From UBA6080 sp964607515 (GTDB taxonomy: Bacteria; Fermentibacterota; Fermentibacteria; Fermentibacterales; JCC-6): a DNA stretch of 64,000 nucleotides. Made by a program: the position numbers and the translations under genes. The notes beneath the pieces are model-generated. The model was not told the DNA's origin, did no database searches, and saw only the letters and a program-made list of their open reading frames with translations. Location of the stretch: positions 10,997 through 74,996 of the forward strand of contig CAZSKU010000011.1 in assembly GCA_964607515.1 (NCBI GenBank), given 5' to 3'. Within the stretch, counting starts at the first letter, position 1; each line of letters begins with the position of its first letter. Of the stretch, positions 50,185-58,423 are shown piece by piece.

Positions 50185-50481
50185 CTAGTTGGTAGCGCCC
50201 TCGACGGCCTCGACGACTTCGCCCTCGACGGCCTCGACGGCTTCGACGACTTCGCCCTCGACGGCCTCGACGACTTCGCCCTCGACGGTCTCGACGGCCT
50301 CGGTGATCTCGCCCTCGACGGTCTCGACGGTCTCGGTGACCTCGACGTTCACTTCCTCGACGACCTCGATGCTGTCCTCGGCGACGGCGTTCTCATCGGT
50401 GGTCTCGGTGGCGGGCTCGTCGCATCCAAGGCTGGCGAAAGCCATGAAGACGGCAAGAAGAGTGATCACAAGGTACTTCAT
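50185..50481 (-). CDS. tandem-repeat acidic lipoprotein
   Basis: A 98-residue protein as assembled. Lipoprotein signal (FMAFASLGC, Cys20), then an acidic stretch made almost only of Val, Glu, Thr, Ala and Gly: repeats of the type VEGEVVEA with 8- and 11-residue spacing, which favours an extended or coiled-coil rod on the membrane surface. True length is uncertain because the assembly breaks in the repeat. AGGAGG lies before ATG 50481 and a good promoter about 100 bases upstream. Function unknown. Confidence 0.7.
   Translation of the reverse strand: MKYLVITLLAVFMAFASLGCDEPATETTDENAVAEDSIEVVEEVNVEVTETVETVEGEITEAVETVEGEVVEAVEGEVVEAVEAVEGEVVEAVEGATN
50196..50350. repeat. coding tandem repeat (about 24 bp unit)
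   Basis: Minisatellite-like array with units built from CTCGACGGCCTCGACGACTT and variants, encoding the Val-Glu-Gly-Glu repeats of the lipoprotein. Unit copies differ slightly (GTC/GCC, GATC/GACG changes). It is the likely cause of the neighbouring assembly gap. Confidence 0.8.
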
Positions 50482-50586
50482 TCCGGATTCCTCCTGTAAC
50501 GTATGCACTTCGCTCTTTCTGCGGCTGAGACATTCAGCCCAGATGATGCACCCCGAACACAGGCCGTTATGGCCTTATGAGGCAGG

Positions 50587-50616
50587 AATATTCATTCGCG
50601 GAAACCGTTGTGTCAA
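50587..50616 (-). promoter_or_regulatory. sigma-70-type promoter of the repeat lipoprotein
   Basis: TTGACA (50616-50611, perfect -35), 18-base spacer, AATATT (50592-50587, four of six for -10). The -35 contains the stop codon of rnhC. The leader of about 100 bases holds a perfect six-base hairpin, GGCTGA/TCAGCC, near 50526-50542. Confidence 0.55.
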
Positions 50617-51515
50617 GGGGTGACGGCTCTGGCGTAATTACCGAAATGCACCTTGGCAAGGTTGAATAAAACAGATTCTCCTGCGCTTTTTACCAGGTTC
50701 CTTCCCACGGAGTCAGCCGGAGCACCCGATCCGGAGACCAGTTTTTCCGGAAGACCCGCGGAGAGCCGCTCCAGTTCCTGAAGATACCCGGCCCTGGCCG
50801 CCACCGATGCCGCAGCCACCACGGGATCGTCCTCCGCCCGGCACCTCAGCACCAGTCTGTAGTCCCCCGCCGGGAGCCATGGCGAGAGCCTTTCCTCGGA
50901 ACAGAACCTGTCCACCACCACGGTACGGGCCGGAACTGACCGCAGCAGATCCGCGATCACCGTTCCGTGGGCCATGGCCTGAATGTCCAGGCTGTTCATT
51001 CCCCTGCGGGAGTAGTCCTGGAACAGGGTGTTGTACTCCCTTGGAGGGACGATCCTCACCGACAGCGTCAGTCCGGAAAGGGAGGACATCGCCCTGTACA
51101 GCTCGAGAACCCGGCGATCGTCCAGAGTCTTGGAATCTCTTATCCCCAGGGAAGTCAACCTTTCGGCGACCCGGTCGTCGCAACCCGCGCCGGCAGCCAC
51201 CAGAGGCCCGAACCAGTCGCCCTTTCCGGCCTCGTCGGTGCCGATCCTGAGCCCGGAGACCGGCCCGGGGGGCGATTTTCCCTCCAGCAGTGAAAGCGCC
51301 CTTTCCAGCAGGTCCCGGTCACCCCCGGCGGCAACCGCGGAGAAGCCCTTTCTGACCGACCAGTAGTAGTTCATCCGGCAGGAGGAGTTTCCGGAGGAAA
51401 GGCTCACCTGCAGCCCGTTTGACAGGCGCTTCTCGGTTCCGGTTCGCACGCCTTCCGCGGCCAGGAGAAAACGGGCCGCCGCGGCGCAGGCTTCCAGGCC
51501 GTGGCAGGAAATCAT
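50613..51515 (-). CDS. rnhC: ribonuclease HIII
   Basis: A 300-residue RNase H2-type enzyme that removes RNA from RNA-DNA hybrids. An N-terminal substrate-binding (TBP-like) domain of about 85 residues precedes the catalytic motif GTDEAGKGDWFGP (Asp94, Glu95); later acidic residues lie in 'LGIRDSKTLDD' and 'VVVDRF'. The N-terminal domain and K-G-D-W-F-G-P form distinguish it from RNase HII. ATG at 51515 overlaps the DUF3108 gene (ATGA). Confidence 0.85.
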   Translation of the reverse strand: MISCHGLEACAAAARFLLAAEGVRTGTEKRLSNGLQVSLSSGNSSCRMNYYWSVRKGFSAVAAGGDRDLLERALSLLEGKSPPGPVSGLRIGTDEAGKGDWFGPLVAAGAGCDDRVAERLTSLGIRDSKTLDDRRVLELYRAMSSLSGLTLSVRIVPPREYNTLFQDYSRRGMNSLDIQAMAHGTVIADLLRSVPARTVVVDRFCSEERLSPWLPAGDYRLVLRCRAEDDPVVAAASVAARAGYLQELERLSAGLPEKLVSGSGAPADSVGRNLVKSAGESVLFNLAKVHFGNYARAVTP

Positions 51516-52312
51516 TCGAAGGGGTTTTCCAGCTCCAGAACCGTTCCCGGAGTGTACGACTCCAGCAGGCAGGAAATCTCCCCGATCACCATGGAGGCCG
51601 TCATCAGTACCGGCATGTGCCTTTCATCATCGGTTACCCAGACCAATATCTCGCCCTGCTGCTTGAATATTCCATCGCCCCGAAGCTCCGGTTTCAGAAG
51701 AAGGCAGCGGAAGGTTCCCGCCGGGGTTCTGATGGTATTGCTCTCCAGTACGTTCACCCAGAGAGGGTAGTTGTCGTTGTCCACGTGAACGTCCATGCTG
51801 AACCGGTCGCCCACGTCGAAGGAGAGGGTGCGGGCGTAGTAGAAGGCTCCGAGCACGTCCAGGGCGTGGGGAGGAATGGGATCTTCCATCTTCTCGGGGT
51901 CCGTTTCGTCGGGGTACTCGGCGAAGCCCTCCTCCTGATGGAAGACGGTTTCCTCACGTCTGGCGTAGCTTCCCTCGCTCAGGTCCTTGAAATACCTCAG
52001 GGTGTGAAGCTGGAAGACGTCCAGGTGCGACTCGTTCACGTCCCTCACCGGAAAGAAGTTGTCGAAGACCGGGTTGCTCCGGGCCTCGGCCGTTATCCTG
52101 TAGGCCAGAAGGCCGTCCATGTCCTCGGGCCCGGTGACGGAGAGGGAAGCGGTTCCCGCCCTCATGATTCCGTACTGAACGCTGAACACGAACCTCTCCC
52201 CGGGGCCCCAGGCGCTGTTCGGGACGAACCGGCGGCTGTAGTCGCCCCAGTCCCAGACCGTGGCTGCCTGCAGGGCTGATGCAAGAAGTATGACGCAAAG
52301 GATGAACTTCAT
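51512..52312 (-). CDS. DUF3108 periplasmic protein
   Basis: A 266-residue protein with a signal peptide (MKFILCVILLASALQA) and a DUF3108 beta-rich fold: 'GERFVFSVQYGIMRAGTASLSV', 'YRITAEARSNPVFDNFFPVRD', 'LLLKPELRGDGIFKQQGEILVWVTDDERHMPV' (outlined). The family is thought to be a periplasmic or outer-membrane accessory barrel/half-barrel; its function is not established. It is coupled to the glycosyltransferase (ATGA) and to rnhC (ATGA). Confidence 0.8.
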   Translation of the reverse strand: MKFILCVILLASALQAATVWDWGDYSRRFVPNSAWGPGERFVFSVQYGIMRAGTASLSVTGPEDMDGLLAYRITAEARSNPVFDNFFPVRDVNESHLDVFQLHTLRYFKDLSEGSYARREETVFHQEEGFAEYPDETDPEKMEDPIPPHALDVLGAFYYARTLSFDVGDRFSMDVHVDNDNYPLWVNVLESNTIRTPAGTFRCLLLKPELRGDGIFKQQGEILVWVTDDERHMPVLMTASMVIGEISCLLESYTPGTVLELENPFE

Positions 52313-53358
52313 TTCGGTGCCTTTCCAGTATACCTTTCCCGGGTGATACGCCCGTCTTCAAGAATGTGTTCCCACGCCCTGCCCACGGCGGCCAGTGAGT
52401 GCACTTCGCAAACATACCTTCGGGCGGCCTTTCCAAGGTACTCGCCGGGGGCGGGGTTCTCCGCCAGAAACCTCATCTGACTCGCCAGCTGCCGGTGGTT
52501 TCCGGGGGAATGGAGAAGGCCCGTCACTCCGTCCTGAACAATGTCGCACAGTCCGTTGGTGGCCGCGGCCAGCAGCGGAAGACCGCAGCTCATCATCTCC
52601 AGCCCGGCCCGGCTGACCATTTCGCTGCCCAGGCTGGTGACCACACCTATGGAGGCCGAGGCCAAGAGGGGCCTGACGTCATCCTGAACCCCCGGGAATG
52701 AAATCCTGTTCCCCACACCTTTCTCCCGGGCGAAGGCCGCCAGTTCCTCCCTGGTCTGCTGGTCCTCCCCACCGGCGATCACCGCCTTCCAACCCCCGGG
52801 CATCTCCGCCATGGCGGCGATGAACGTCCGGTGCCCCTTCACGGGGCTGAGGCGTCCCAGGGACACCACCAGCGGCTCCCTTGGTCCCCGGGAGGGGATG
52901 AACCTCTCCGTGTCCACCGGATACGGAACCACCGCCACGGGGCCCTTCCTGTCTCCCTGATACCCGCGCTTGGCCATGAACGGTGAGGGAAAGACAACAA
53001 GGGAGGTCCTCCGGTCCACGAAACTCCAGGCCGCCCCGCCGGAGGCTTTCCTCTGATCATTTCTAATCCTGGTCAGGAAGGTTCCAGGGATCATGAATGC
53101 AGCCGCCGTCTGGTCTTCACCCCGGTGGGCGCACACCGCGTCGGGCCTGTCGGCGGCCGCCCGGGCCATGAACCACCAGGGATTCCCGGCCACAACCCGT
53201 TCCAGCCCCGCGGCCCTGGCCTTCTCAGAGGCCGGGCCGGAGGGGGACACCAGAAGGGTGACCCGGTGGCCCCGCAGCTGCATCGCCAGCGCCTGCATGA
53301 CGGCTCCCTGGACCGATGCGTTCCACCATCGGCAACTCGCCATGACCACCAGTTTCAC
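52309..53358 (-). CDS. glycosyltransferase, GT4 family
   Basis: A 349-residue GT-B glycosyltransferase. The C-terminal half has 'VVSLGRLSPVKGHRTFIAAM', 'VIAGGEDQQTREEL' and the donor-site E-x7-E region 'SEMVSRAGLEMMSCGLPLLAA'. The N-terminal half has the acceptor-domain start 'VMASCRWWNASVQGAVMQALAMQL'. It probably adds a sugar to LPS core or a similar glycan. GTG at 53358 follows GGAGG. Confidence 0.85.
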   Translation of the reverse strand: MKLVVMASCRWWNASVQGAVMQALAMQLRGHRVTLLVSPSGPASEKARAAGLERVVAGNPWWFMARAAADRPDAVCAHRGEDQTAAAFMIPGTFLTRIRNDQRKASGGAAWSFVDRRTSLVVFPSPFMAKRGYQGDRKGPVAVVPYPVDTERFIPSRGPREPLVVSLGRLSPVKGHRTFIAAMAEMPGGWKAVIAGGEDQQTREELAAFAREKGVGNRISFPGVQDDVRPLLASASIGVVTSLGSEMVSRAGLEMMSCGLPLLAAATNGLCDIVQDGVTGLLHSPGNHRQLASQMRFLAENPAPGEYLGKAARRYVCEVHSLAAVGRAWEHILEDGRITRERYTGKAPK

Positions 53359-53424
53359 CGTTTTCCTCCTTCGGAATCGGTTTTATACTGCCCGGTGTCC
53401 GGGAAGAAAACTCCGGGAGGTCGC

Positions 53425-54579
53425 ATGAGGGCATCCGACAGGATGACGGCGGTTCACATGCCGCCCATACACACGGTTATGAACAGGGTCCGGGAAATGA
53501 GGGCCCGGGGGGAAAAGGTCTTCTCCATGGCCCAGGCGGTCCCCTGGTACGGCCCACCCGCTTCCGCTCTTGAGGCCCTGAAGGAAAGCCTGGACGACCC
53601 CCGGACCCACCTCTACAGCCCGGACCCCGGAACCTCCACCGCCCTTGAAGCGGTGGCCGGGGATCTGCGGCGGCGACGGGGCGTGGAGGTCGAGCCCGGC
53701 CGGGAGCTGCACCTGACCTGCGGAGCGAGTCAGGCCTTTCTGGGAGCCCTGCTGTCGGTGGCGGATCAGGGCGACCGGGTCCTGATGATCGAACCCTACT
53801 ACTTCGATCACATGTTCGCGGTCCGGTTCTGCGGCATGATTCCGGATGTGATTCCCATGAGGGAGACCCGGGGATGGGAGTTCCCGATGGATGAGGTGTC
53901 AGTACGGGTAAGGGGGGCCAGGGCCCTGGTGCTGGTCAATCCGGGCAATCCCACCGGCGCCGTTCTGAGCAGGGATGAACTGGAGGCCGTCTCGGAGGTT
54001 ACCGCCCGGGAGGGGTGCGCCATGATAGTGGACGAGACCTATGAGAGATTCAACTTTAAAGGCAGCGGCTGGCATCCCTGGCAGTCCGAAAAGGCAGGCC
54101 ACGTGCTGACCCTGGGAAGCTTCTCGAAGAGCTTCGGAATCCCGGGCTGGAGACTGGGCTACCTTTTCGGCCCCGGGAGACTCATGGAGGAGGCGCTAAA
54201 GGTGCAGGACTCGGTGGTGATCTGCCCGCCCACCCCGGCGCAGATACTCCTGGAGCACTGCCTGAAGTGCGATGGGTTCGCCGAGAGGATGGCCTCGGAG
54301 GTCAGAAACAGGCTCGAGTCTTGCCGGTCCGCCATGGAGAGATCCAGGGGACTGGAATGGAGAGAATGCGGCGGAGGTTTCTTCACCCTGGCCGCCTGCC
54401 CTGGAATGGACGGCTACAGGGCCGCCGAGGTTCTTCTGGAAAGGTACCGCATCGGAACGATTCCGGGTGGCGCCTTCGGCGATGCGGGGGAAGGGCATGT
54501 GCGGGTCAGTTTCGGCTGCCTGCCCGACGGGATGGTATCGGAGGCCATGGAAACCCTGGCCTCGGTGTGCCTGGTTTGA
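53425..54579 (+). CDS. class I/II aminotransferase
   Basis: A 384-residue PLP enzyme: 'YSPDPGTSTALEAVAGDL', 'LTCGASQAFLGAL', 'LVNPGNPTGAVLSRDEL', 'IVDETYERFNF', PLP Lys in 'LGSFSKSFGIPGWRLGYL', and C-terminal Arg in 'VRVSFG'. Closest in style to aspartate/tyrosine/kynurenine-type enzymes; the amino donor is unknown. ATG at 53425 follows GGGAGG. A CCCGG-TGT-CCGGG hairpin lies in its leader at 53390-53402. TATACT (53384-53389) may be its -10. Confidence 0.82.
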   Translation: MRASDRMTAVHMPPIHTVMNRVREMRARGEKVFSMAQAVPWYGPPASALEALKESLDDPRTHLYSPDPGTSTALEAVAGDLRRRRGVEVEPGRELHLTCGASQAFLGALLSVADQGDRVLMIEPYYFDHMFAVRFCGMIPDVIPMRETRGWEFPMDEVSVRVRGARALVLVNPGNPTGAVLSRDELEAVSEVTAREGCAMIVDETYERFNFKGSGWHPWQSEKAGHVLTLGSFSKSFGIPGWRLGYLFGPGRLMEEALKVQDSVVICPPTPAQILLEHCLKCDGFAERMASEVRNRLESCRSAMERSRGLEWRECGGGFFTLAACPGMDGYRAAEVLLERYRIGTIPGGAFGDAGEGHVRVSFGCLPDGMVSEAMETLASVCLV

Positions 54580-54616
54580 GTCTGAGAAACACGAACACTG
54601 TGGAAACGGGGTTGGT

Positions 54617-56077
54617 ATGAAACTGGTTCTGCTGCTGCCGGTGGGACTGATTCTCGCCGCTGCGTGGGGGTCGGGGGTTTCCATGGAAACGGGCGCCACC
54701 GCCGCCGCCCAGCGGCTCCTCAGGGACGGGCAGCAGGATTGCTTTGCCCGCTCCCCGGCGCTGACCGTGGAGAGCACCGGATCCGGCCTGGTTCTCGCCT
54801 ACGTCTTCCCGCTGAATCCCCGGGGATTCGTGGTGGTATCCGGGGACGACCGTCTTCCGCCCGTGCTGGCGTACTCATACGACTCCGACTGGCCCGAGGG
54901 GAATACCCCGGGCAATCCCCTGATGGACCTGATTGTTGCCGACCTGGAGAACCGGCTTCTTCACCCCGATCCCGGGGCTGAAAGAGAGAACCGAGCCCTG
55001 TGGGCCTTCTGCGCCTGGGATGAGCCCATTTTTCCCGGGGTGCTGGAGCAATGGCCCCCGGAGGGCTCCACGCCCACCGGGGGATGGCTGATGGAAAACT
55101 GGCACCAGGGGGCGCCCTACAACCAGTACTGCCCGATGGATCTGATCGCCGGCGTCAGGAGCGTGGCGGGGTGTCCGGCGGTGGCTATGGCGGCGATCCT
55201 GAACTTCCAGGAGAATACCAACGGCACACGTTTCGACGACTCCGACGACTACTACCACAACTACCACGAGTACTACTGGATCGACGACGACTGGGATGCC
55301 CACGATTTCCCTTCCTGGCCGGAACTGAACGGCTACATGGAAACCATAGACGCCCTCTACCTGGCGCAGCAGCCCCTGTCCAACCCGGACAAGGCAGCCC
55401 TGGTGTACGCCTCCGGAGCGGCATGCAGACAGGTGTACACGGCATCTGTGTCCGGAACCTTCGGCGTGGATCAGGCCCACGACGCGTACATCAGGTTCGG
55501 TTTCCAGGACTGCCAGCTTCTGGACGGGTCTTCGGACAGCCTCTACCAGAAACTCTCCCAGAACATGATGGAGGCAATGCCGGCCCATCTGGCGGTGGTG
55601 GATTCAGGGCCCAACTACGGTCACAACCTGGTTATAGACGGGTACAACACCGATGAGTACTACCACCTGAACTTCGGATGGAACGGATCATACAACGGAT
55701 GGTACCAGTTTCCGCTGTCCGGCATGCCCTACTCCATGAACATCATCGAAGGGATCATCCTGGACATCGGCGAAAGCCAGCTCTCGGCGGAAGAGCCCTC
55801 CGCCGGTGAAGGAGCCGCTAATGTCGTCCTCAGGCCCCTGGCCAACCCCTCCCGGGGGGTCATCCGGGTGGAAGCGGTCCTGGCGAGGGGCACCCGGGTG
55901 GACCTGCGGGTCTACGATCTCGGTGGAAGGCTGCTGGGAACCCCCGCTTCAGGCGTTTTCGGTCCCGGCGCCCACTTCTTCCAGATGGACGCCCGGGGGA
56001 TGCCCGACGGGGTCTATCTGGTCTGCGCCTCGGGACCGTGGGGCTCTTCCTCCACCAGGGTGGTGCTGGCCAGGTAG
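54617..56077 (+). CDS. secreted C10-family (streptopain-like) cysteine protease with FlgD-like C-terminal domain
   Basis: A 486-residue secreted protease. Signal peptide about 1-16; prodomain about 20-150 with 'GFVVVSGDDRLPPVLAYS', the Inhibitor_I69 / Spi pattern; catalytic domain with Cys186 in AGCPAVAMA (usual GCVATA) and His336 in YGHNLVIDG, followed by 'YYHLNFGWNGSYNGWY'. A FlgD/Por-like tail (about 410-486) ends in 'MPDGVYLVCASG...TRVVLAR', matching the other exported proteases. ATG at 54617 is chosen since MKLVLLLPVGLILAA is a good signal; the ribosome-binding site is weak. Confidence 0.85.
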   Translation: MKLVLLLPVGLILAAAWGSGVSMETGATAAAQRLLRDGQQDCFARSPALTVESTGSGLVLAYVFPLNPRGFVVVSGDDRLPPVLAYSYDSDWPEGNTPGNPLMDLIVADLENRLLHPDPGAERENRALWAFCAWDEPIFPGVLEQWPPEGSTPTGGWLMENWHQGAPYNQYCPMDLIAGVRSVAGCPAVAMAAILNFQENTNGTRFDDSDDYYHNYHEYYWIDDDWDAHDFPSWPELNGYMETIDALYLAQQPLSNPDKAALVYASGAACRQVYTASVSGTFGVDQAHDAYIRFGFQDCQLLDGSSDSLYQKLSQNMMEAMPAHLAVVDSGPNYGHNLVIDGYNTDEYYHLNFGWNGSYNGWYQFPLSGMPYSMNIIEGIILDIGESQLSAEEPSAGEGAANVVLRPLANPSRGVIRVEAVLARGTRVDLRVYDLGGRLLGTPASGVFGPGAHFFQMDARGMPDGVYLVCASGPWGSSSTRVVLAR

Positions 56078-56189
56078 AACCATCTGCCGGAGACGACCGA
56101 AGAGGATACCCTGCGTGGTTCGAAATTCGTATTGTTCCGGACCGTGCGGGGCATGATCCAACGGAAAGCATAGGCAAAGGAAGAATAAT

Positions 56190-56429
56190 ATGGAAAATAT
56201 CACCGGCATACTTCCGTTTCTGATCTTCATGGCGGTCTACTCGATTCTTTCCATCGTGTTCGCCTTCGTACGGCCGCCGTCATTTTTAAACGGCTTCTTC
56301 AAGATTCCCGGCATCTTCACCTTCCTTCCGGAGAAGGCGGTGATCCCAGCGGGGCGGGTTTTCGTGGGTCTTGCCGGCATAGCCCTGGTGGTGATCCTGG
56401 TGGTGAGACTAACGGCGATACCGGGATGA
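56190..56429 (+). CDS. small two-helix membrane protein
   Basis: A 79-residue protein with two hydrophobic segments (about 7-28 and 55-76) joined by a basic loop containing 'RPPSFLNGFFKIPGIFTFLPE'. AAAGGAAG precedes the ATG at 56190. No family recognised. It stands alone between the C10 protease and the convergent GHL10-like gene. Confidence 0.55.
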   Translation: MENITGILPFLIFMAVYSILSIVFAFVRPPSFLNGFFKIPGIFTFLPEKAVIPAGRVFVGLAGIALVVILVVRLTAIPG

Positions 56430-56460
56430 TGACCGGACCGGACCAGGGTAGGTCAAACGG

Positions 56461-57477
56461 TCAGGGCGCCATCGAAGGGAGCATTCGAAGGAGGGTCTGA
56501 TTGAGGTGGAAATGGCAGATTCCGTCGAAACCTGCCTCCAGGGCCGTTTCCACCTGCCTCCGAGCCTCACCGGGAGATATATCCAACCTTGCGATCCCAG
56601 TGCCCAGCCCGCAGACCGCCCAGGTGCCCGGGGGCAGCCCGTCCAATTGGTCTTCCAGAAGGCTCCGCATCTCCATAGCCGTTCGGAAATAGTTCATGAT
56701 GTAGATGCGATCCGGAACTCCGAGCCTCCCCCAGGAAGCCCAGTCCTGCCCGCAACCAAGGGCGTCTTCGTAGTCCGGCAACACCGCCGCGGAAACCGCT
56801 GCCCCCCTTTCGGCGGCCGCCCGGGAGAGCAGGATCATGGCATGGGTGATCCTGCCCGTCCGCCACAGGAAAAACTCCCGGTGATACCTGCCTCCGGGAA
56901 GCGCGTCCTCCGGCCAGTCGTCCGGGGAACACCCGGCGCCGCGGGTAAACCTATCCCTGCATCCCATGCAATAGCAGGATTCATCACCGGGAAAACGTAT
57001 GTAGTCCAGCTGTACGCCGTCCAGGGAGAAGCGATCCAGCATCTCCAGAATGAGCGATTTTTCCAGTTCAAGATTCCGAGGGTCCGTAGGGCACAGCCAT
57101 GGCAGGGTGTCCCCCGAGGAATCCACCTGCAGCCTTCCTTCCCGGGCCAGGGATGTCAGGAAAACGCTGTCCGCCCTGTTCGCCTTCCAAAGGATCACCC
57201 AGGCGTGCACCTCAATCCCCCTGACCCGGCACTCGGATATCAGCTCGTTCGCCCACCCGGTGTCAGGTTCAAAGCCTCCGGATGCCGGAACCAGGGATGA
57301 AGGAAAGGCCGGAGACACCCCGTATAGAAGGCATGGAAGCACATGATCCACCCCAGCTTCCGAGAGAGCCTCAGCGGCCGCGGACCACTCCCCGGGAAGA
57401 CCCTTGTCCACCCAGACGCCCCGGCAGGGGTGTTCCGACAGCGCCATGAGAACGGGGACCAGTCGAAGGATGATCAT
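56461..57477 (-). CDS. GHL10/DUF4015-like putative glycoside hydrolase
   Basis: A 338-residue TIM-barrel-type protein. N-terminus is hydrophobic (LRLVPVLMALSEHP), perhaps a weak signal. 'RGIEVHAWVILWKAN' and 'FSLDGVQLDYIRFPGDE' are the GHL10-type blocks, with acidic catalytic candidates in the second. Substrate unknown, probably a polysaccharide. ATG at 57477 overlaps the hypothetical gene upstream (ATGA). Confidence 0.7.
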   Translation of the reverse strand: MIILRLVPVLMALSEHPCRGVWVDKGLPGEWSAAAEALSEAGVDHVLPCLLYGVSPAFPSSLVPASGGFEPDTGWANELISECRVRGIEVHAWVILWKANRADSVFLTSLAREGRLQVDSSGDTLPWLCPTDPRNLELEKSLILEMLDRFSLDGVQLDYIRFPGDESCYCMGCRDRFTRGAGCSPDDWPEDALPGGRYHREFFLWRTGRITHAMILLSRAAAERGAAVSAAVLPDYEDALGCGQDWASWGRLGVPDRIYIMNYFRTAMEMRSLLEDQLDGLPPGTWAVCGLGTGIARLDISPGEARRQVETALEAGFDGICHFHLNQTLLRMLPSMAP

Positions 57478-57869
57478 CTCTTCCTCTCCCTGCGGTTCCC
57501 GGGAGTTCCGGGGGACGGCCCCAGAATCCCGATCAGAATGCTTCTCAGGGCCGCCAGGTTCTCCTTTAGCCGGGGGTGTTCCGCGCTGATATCCACCGGC
57601 TCCATGCCGTGGTGCCGCATCAGGGTCAACAGAGCCGTGGCGCAGTGATAGCGGGGCAGGTAATCGGCCCCGGATTCGAGCACTCCGTACAGAATCCATC
57701 CCGCTTCCCTCAGGGAGGCCCTGTCAGCGATGGCGCACCAGATGGTGAAGTAGTTCCCGAAGCGGCCCTCCGCCACGTCCGAAAGGAGTTCCTTCACAGG
57801 CCTATCCTCCATGAGCCGCTTCTCCTCGGCGGCGTACTTCTCCCACAGGTCCTGCCAGTTCTCCATCAT
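57474..57869 (-). CDS. hypothetical protein
   Basis: A 131-residue soluble protein, not recognised. It is mostly helical, with conserved-looking 'FGNYFTIWCAIADRASLREAGWILY' in the middle and a very basic C-terminus (RRERKR). Both ends overlap neighbours in ATGA junctions, so it is a true member of the four-gene operon. Confidence 0.6.
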   Translation of the reverse strand: MMENWQDLWEKYAAEEKRLMEDRPVKELLSDVAEGRFGNYFTIWCAIADRASLREAGWILYGVLESGADYLPRYHCATALLTLMRHHGMEPVDISAEHPRLKENLAALRSILIGILGPSPGTPGNRRERKR

Positions 57870-58423
57870 CCCCCGGAGTGGTCCTCGACGGTTTCGGGTC
57901 GCTCCCGAAGCAGCTTTCTGTAGACACCTTTGGCCTGCCGGAAAAAGCCGTTGAAACGGCCGTCGAGGAAATCGGGAAAGCTGTGGTCAGGCCCCGTGAA
58001 ATCCCCGAAGCGGTATCTGAGGCATGTATGGGCCCAAACTCCGCTTCCCATGTAAACCTTGTCGGGCGCTTCCTTGAAGCTGGCGAGCACCAGTTTTCCG
58101 TGATCCAGGTAGCCCGGGTCAAGGTTCACGGTTCTTCTTCCATCCCTGGACATGGTGTTTTCCAGATCCCGGGTCAGGATTTTCCAGGCCGGAAGTTCCG
58201 CAGGATCCCTGAGAACGGCGAAGCATAGCCAGCATCTCTGCAGCTCCTCGCCCATCTCCGGTCGGTAGTAACTGCTCATGTCGAAGGGATATGCTCCGCT
58301 CTGAAGGGCCACGGGACCGAAGGAAACGATCAGTTCCGGCAGTACGGCCTCCACCTGGAAGGGATCTCCTGAGATCACGCTCACCACGGGCATCACCCTG
58401 GGCGAACCGTCATTCGGCTGCAC
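57866..58423 (-). CDS. DUF4416 protein
   Basis: A 185-residue protein of the DUF4416 family: 'FGPVALQSGAYPFDMSSYYRPEMGEEL', 'WKILTRDLENTMS', 'RTVNLDPGYLDHGKLVLASFKEAPDKVYMGSGV' and 'FPDFLDG' blocks given in outline. Function unknown; the family occurs in anaerobes and other LPS-bearing bacteria. Its start lies inside the end of the arylamine N-acetyltransferase-like gene. Confidence 0.82.
   Translation of the reverse strand: MQPNDGSPRVMPVVSVISGDPFQVEAVLPELIVSFGPVALQSGAYPFDMSSYYRPEMGEELQRCWLCFAVLRDPAELPAWKILTRDLENTMSRDGRRTVNLDPGYLDHGKLVLASFKEAPDKVYMGSGVWAHTCLRYRFGDFTGPDHSFPDFLDGRFNGFFRQAKGVYRKLLRERPETVEDHSGG

Noticed and set aside
50196..50350. Regular repeats resembling a CRISPR array
   Set aside because: Units are contiguous without unique spacers and encode an in-frame Val/Glu repeat protein.
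53125..53424. N-terminal extension of the aminotransferase frame
   Set aside because: It is the opposite-strand shadow of the glycosyltransferase gene; the ATG at 53425 has a good ribosome-binding site and matches family length.
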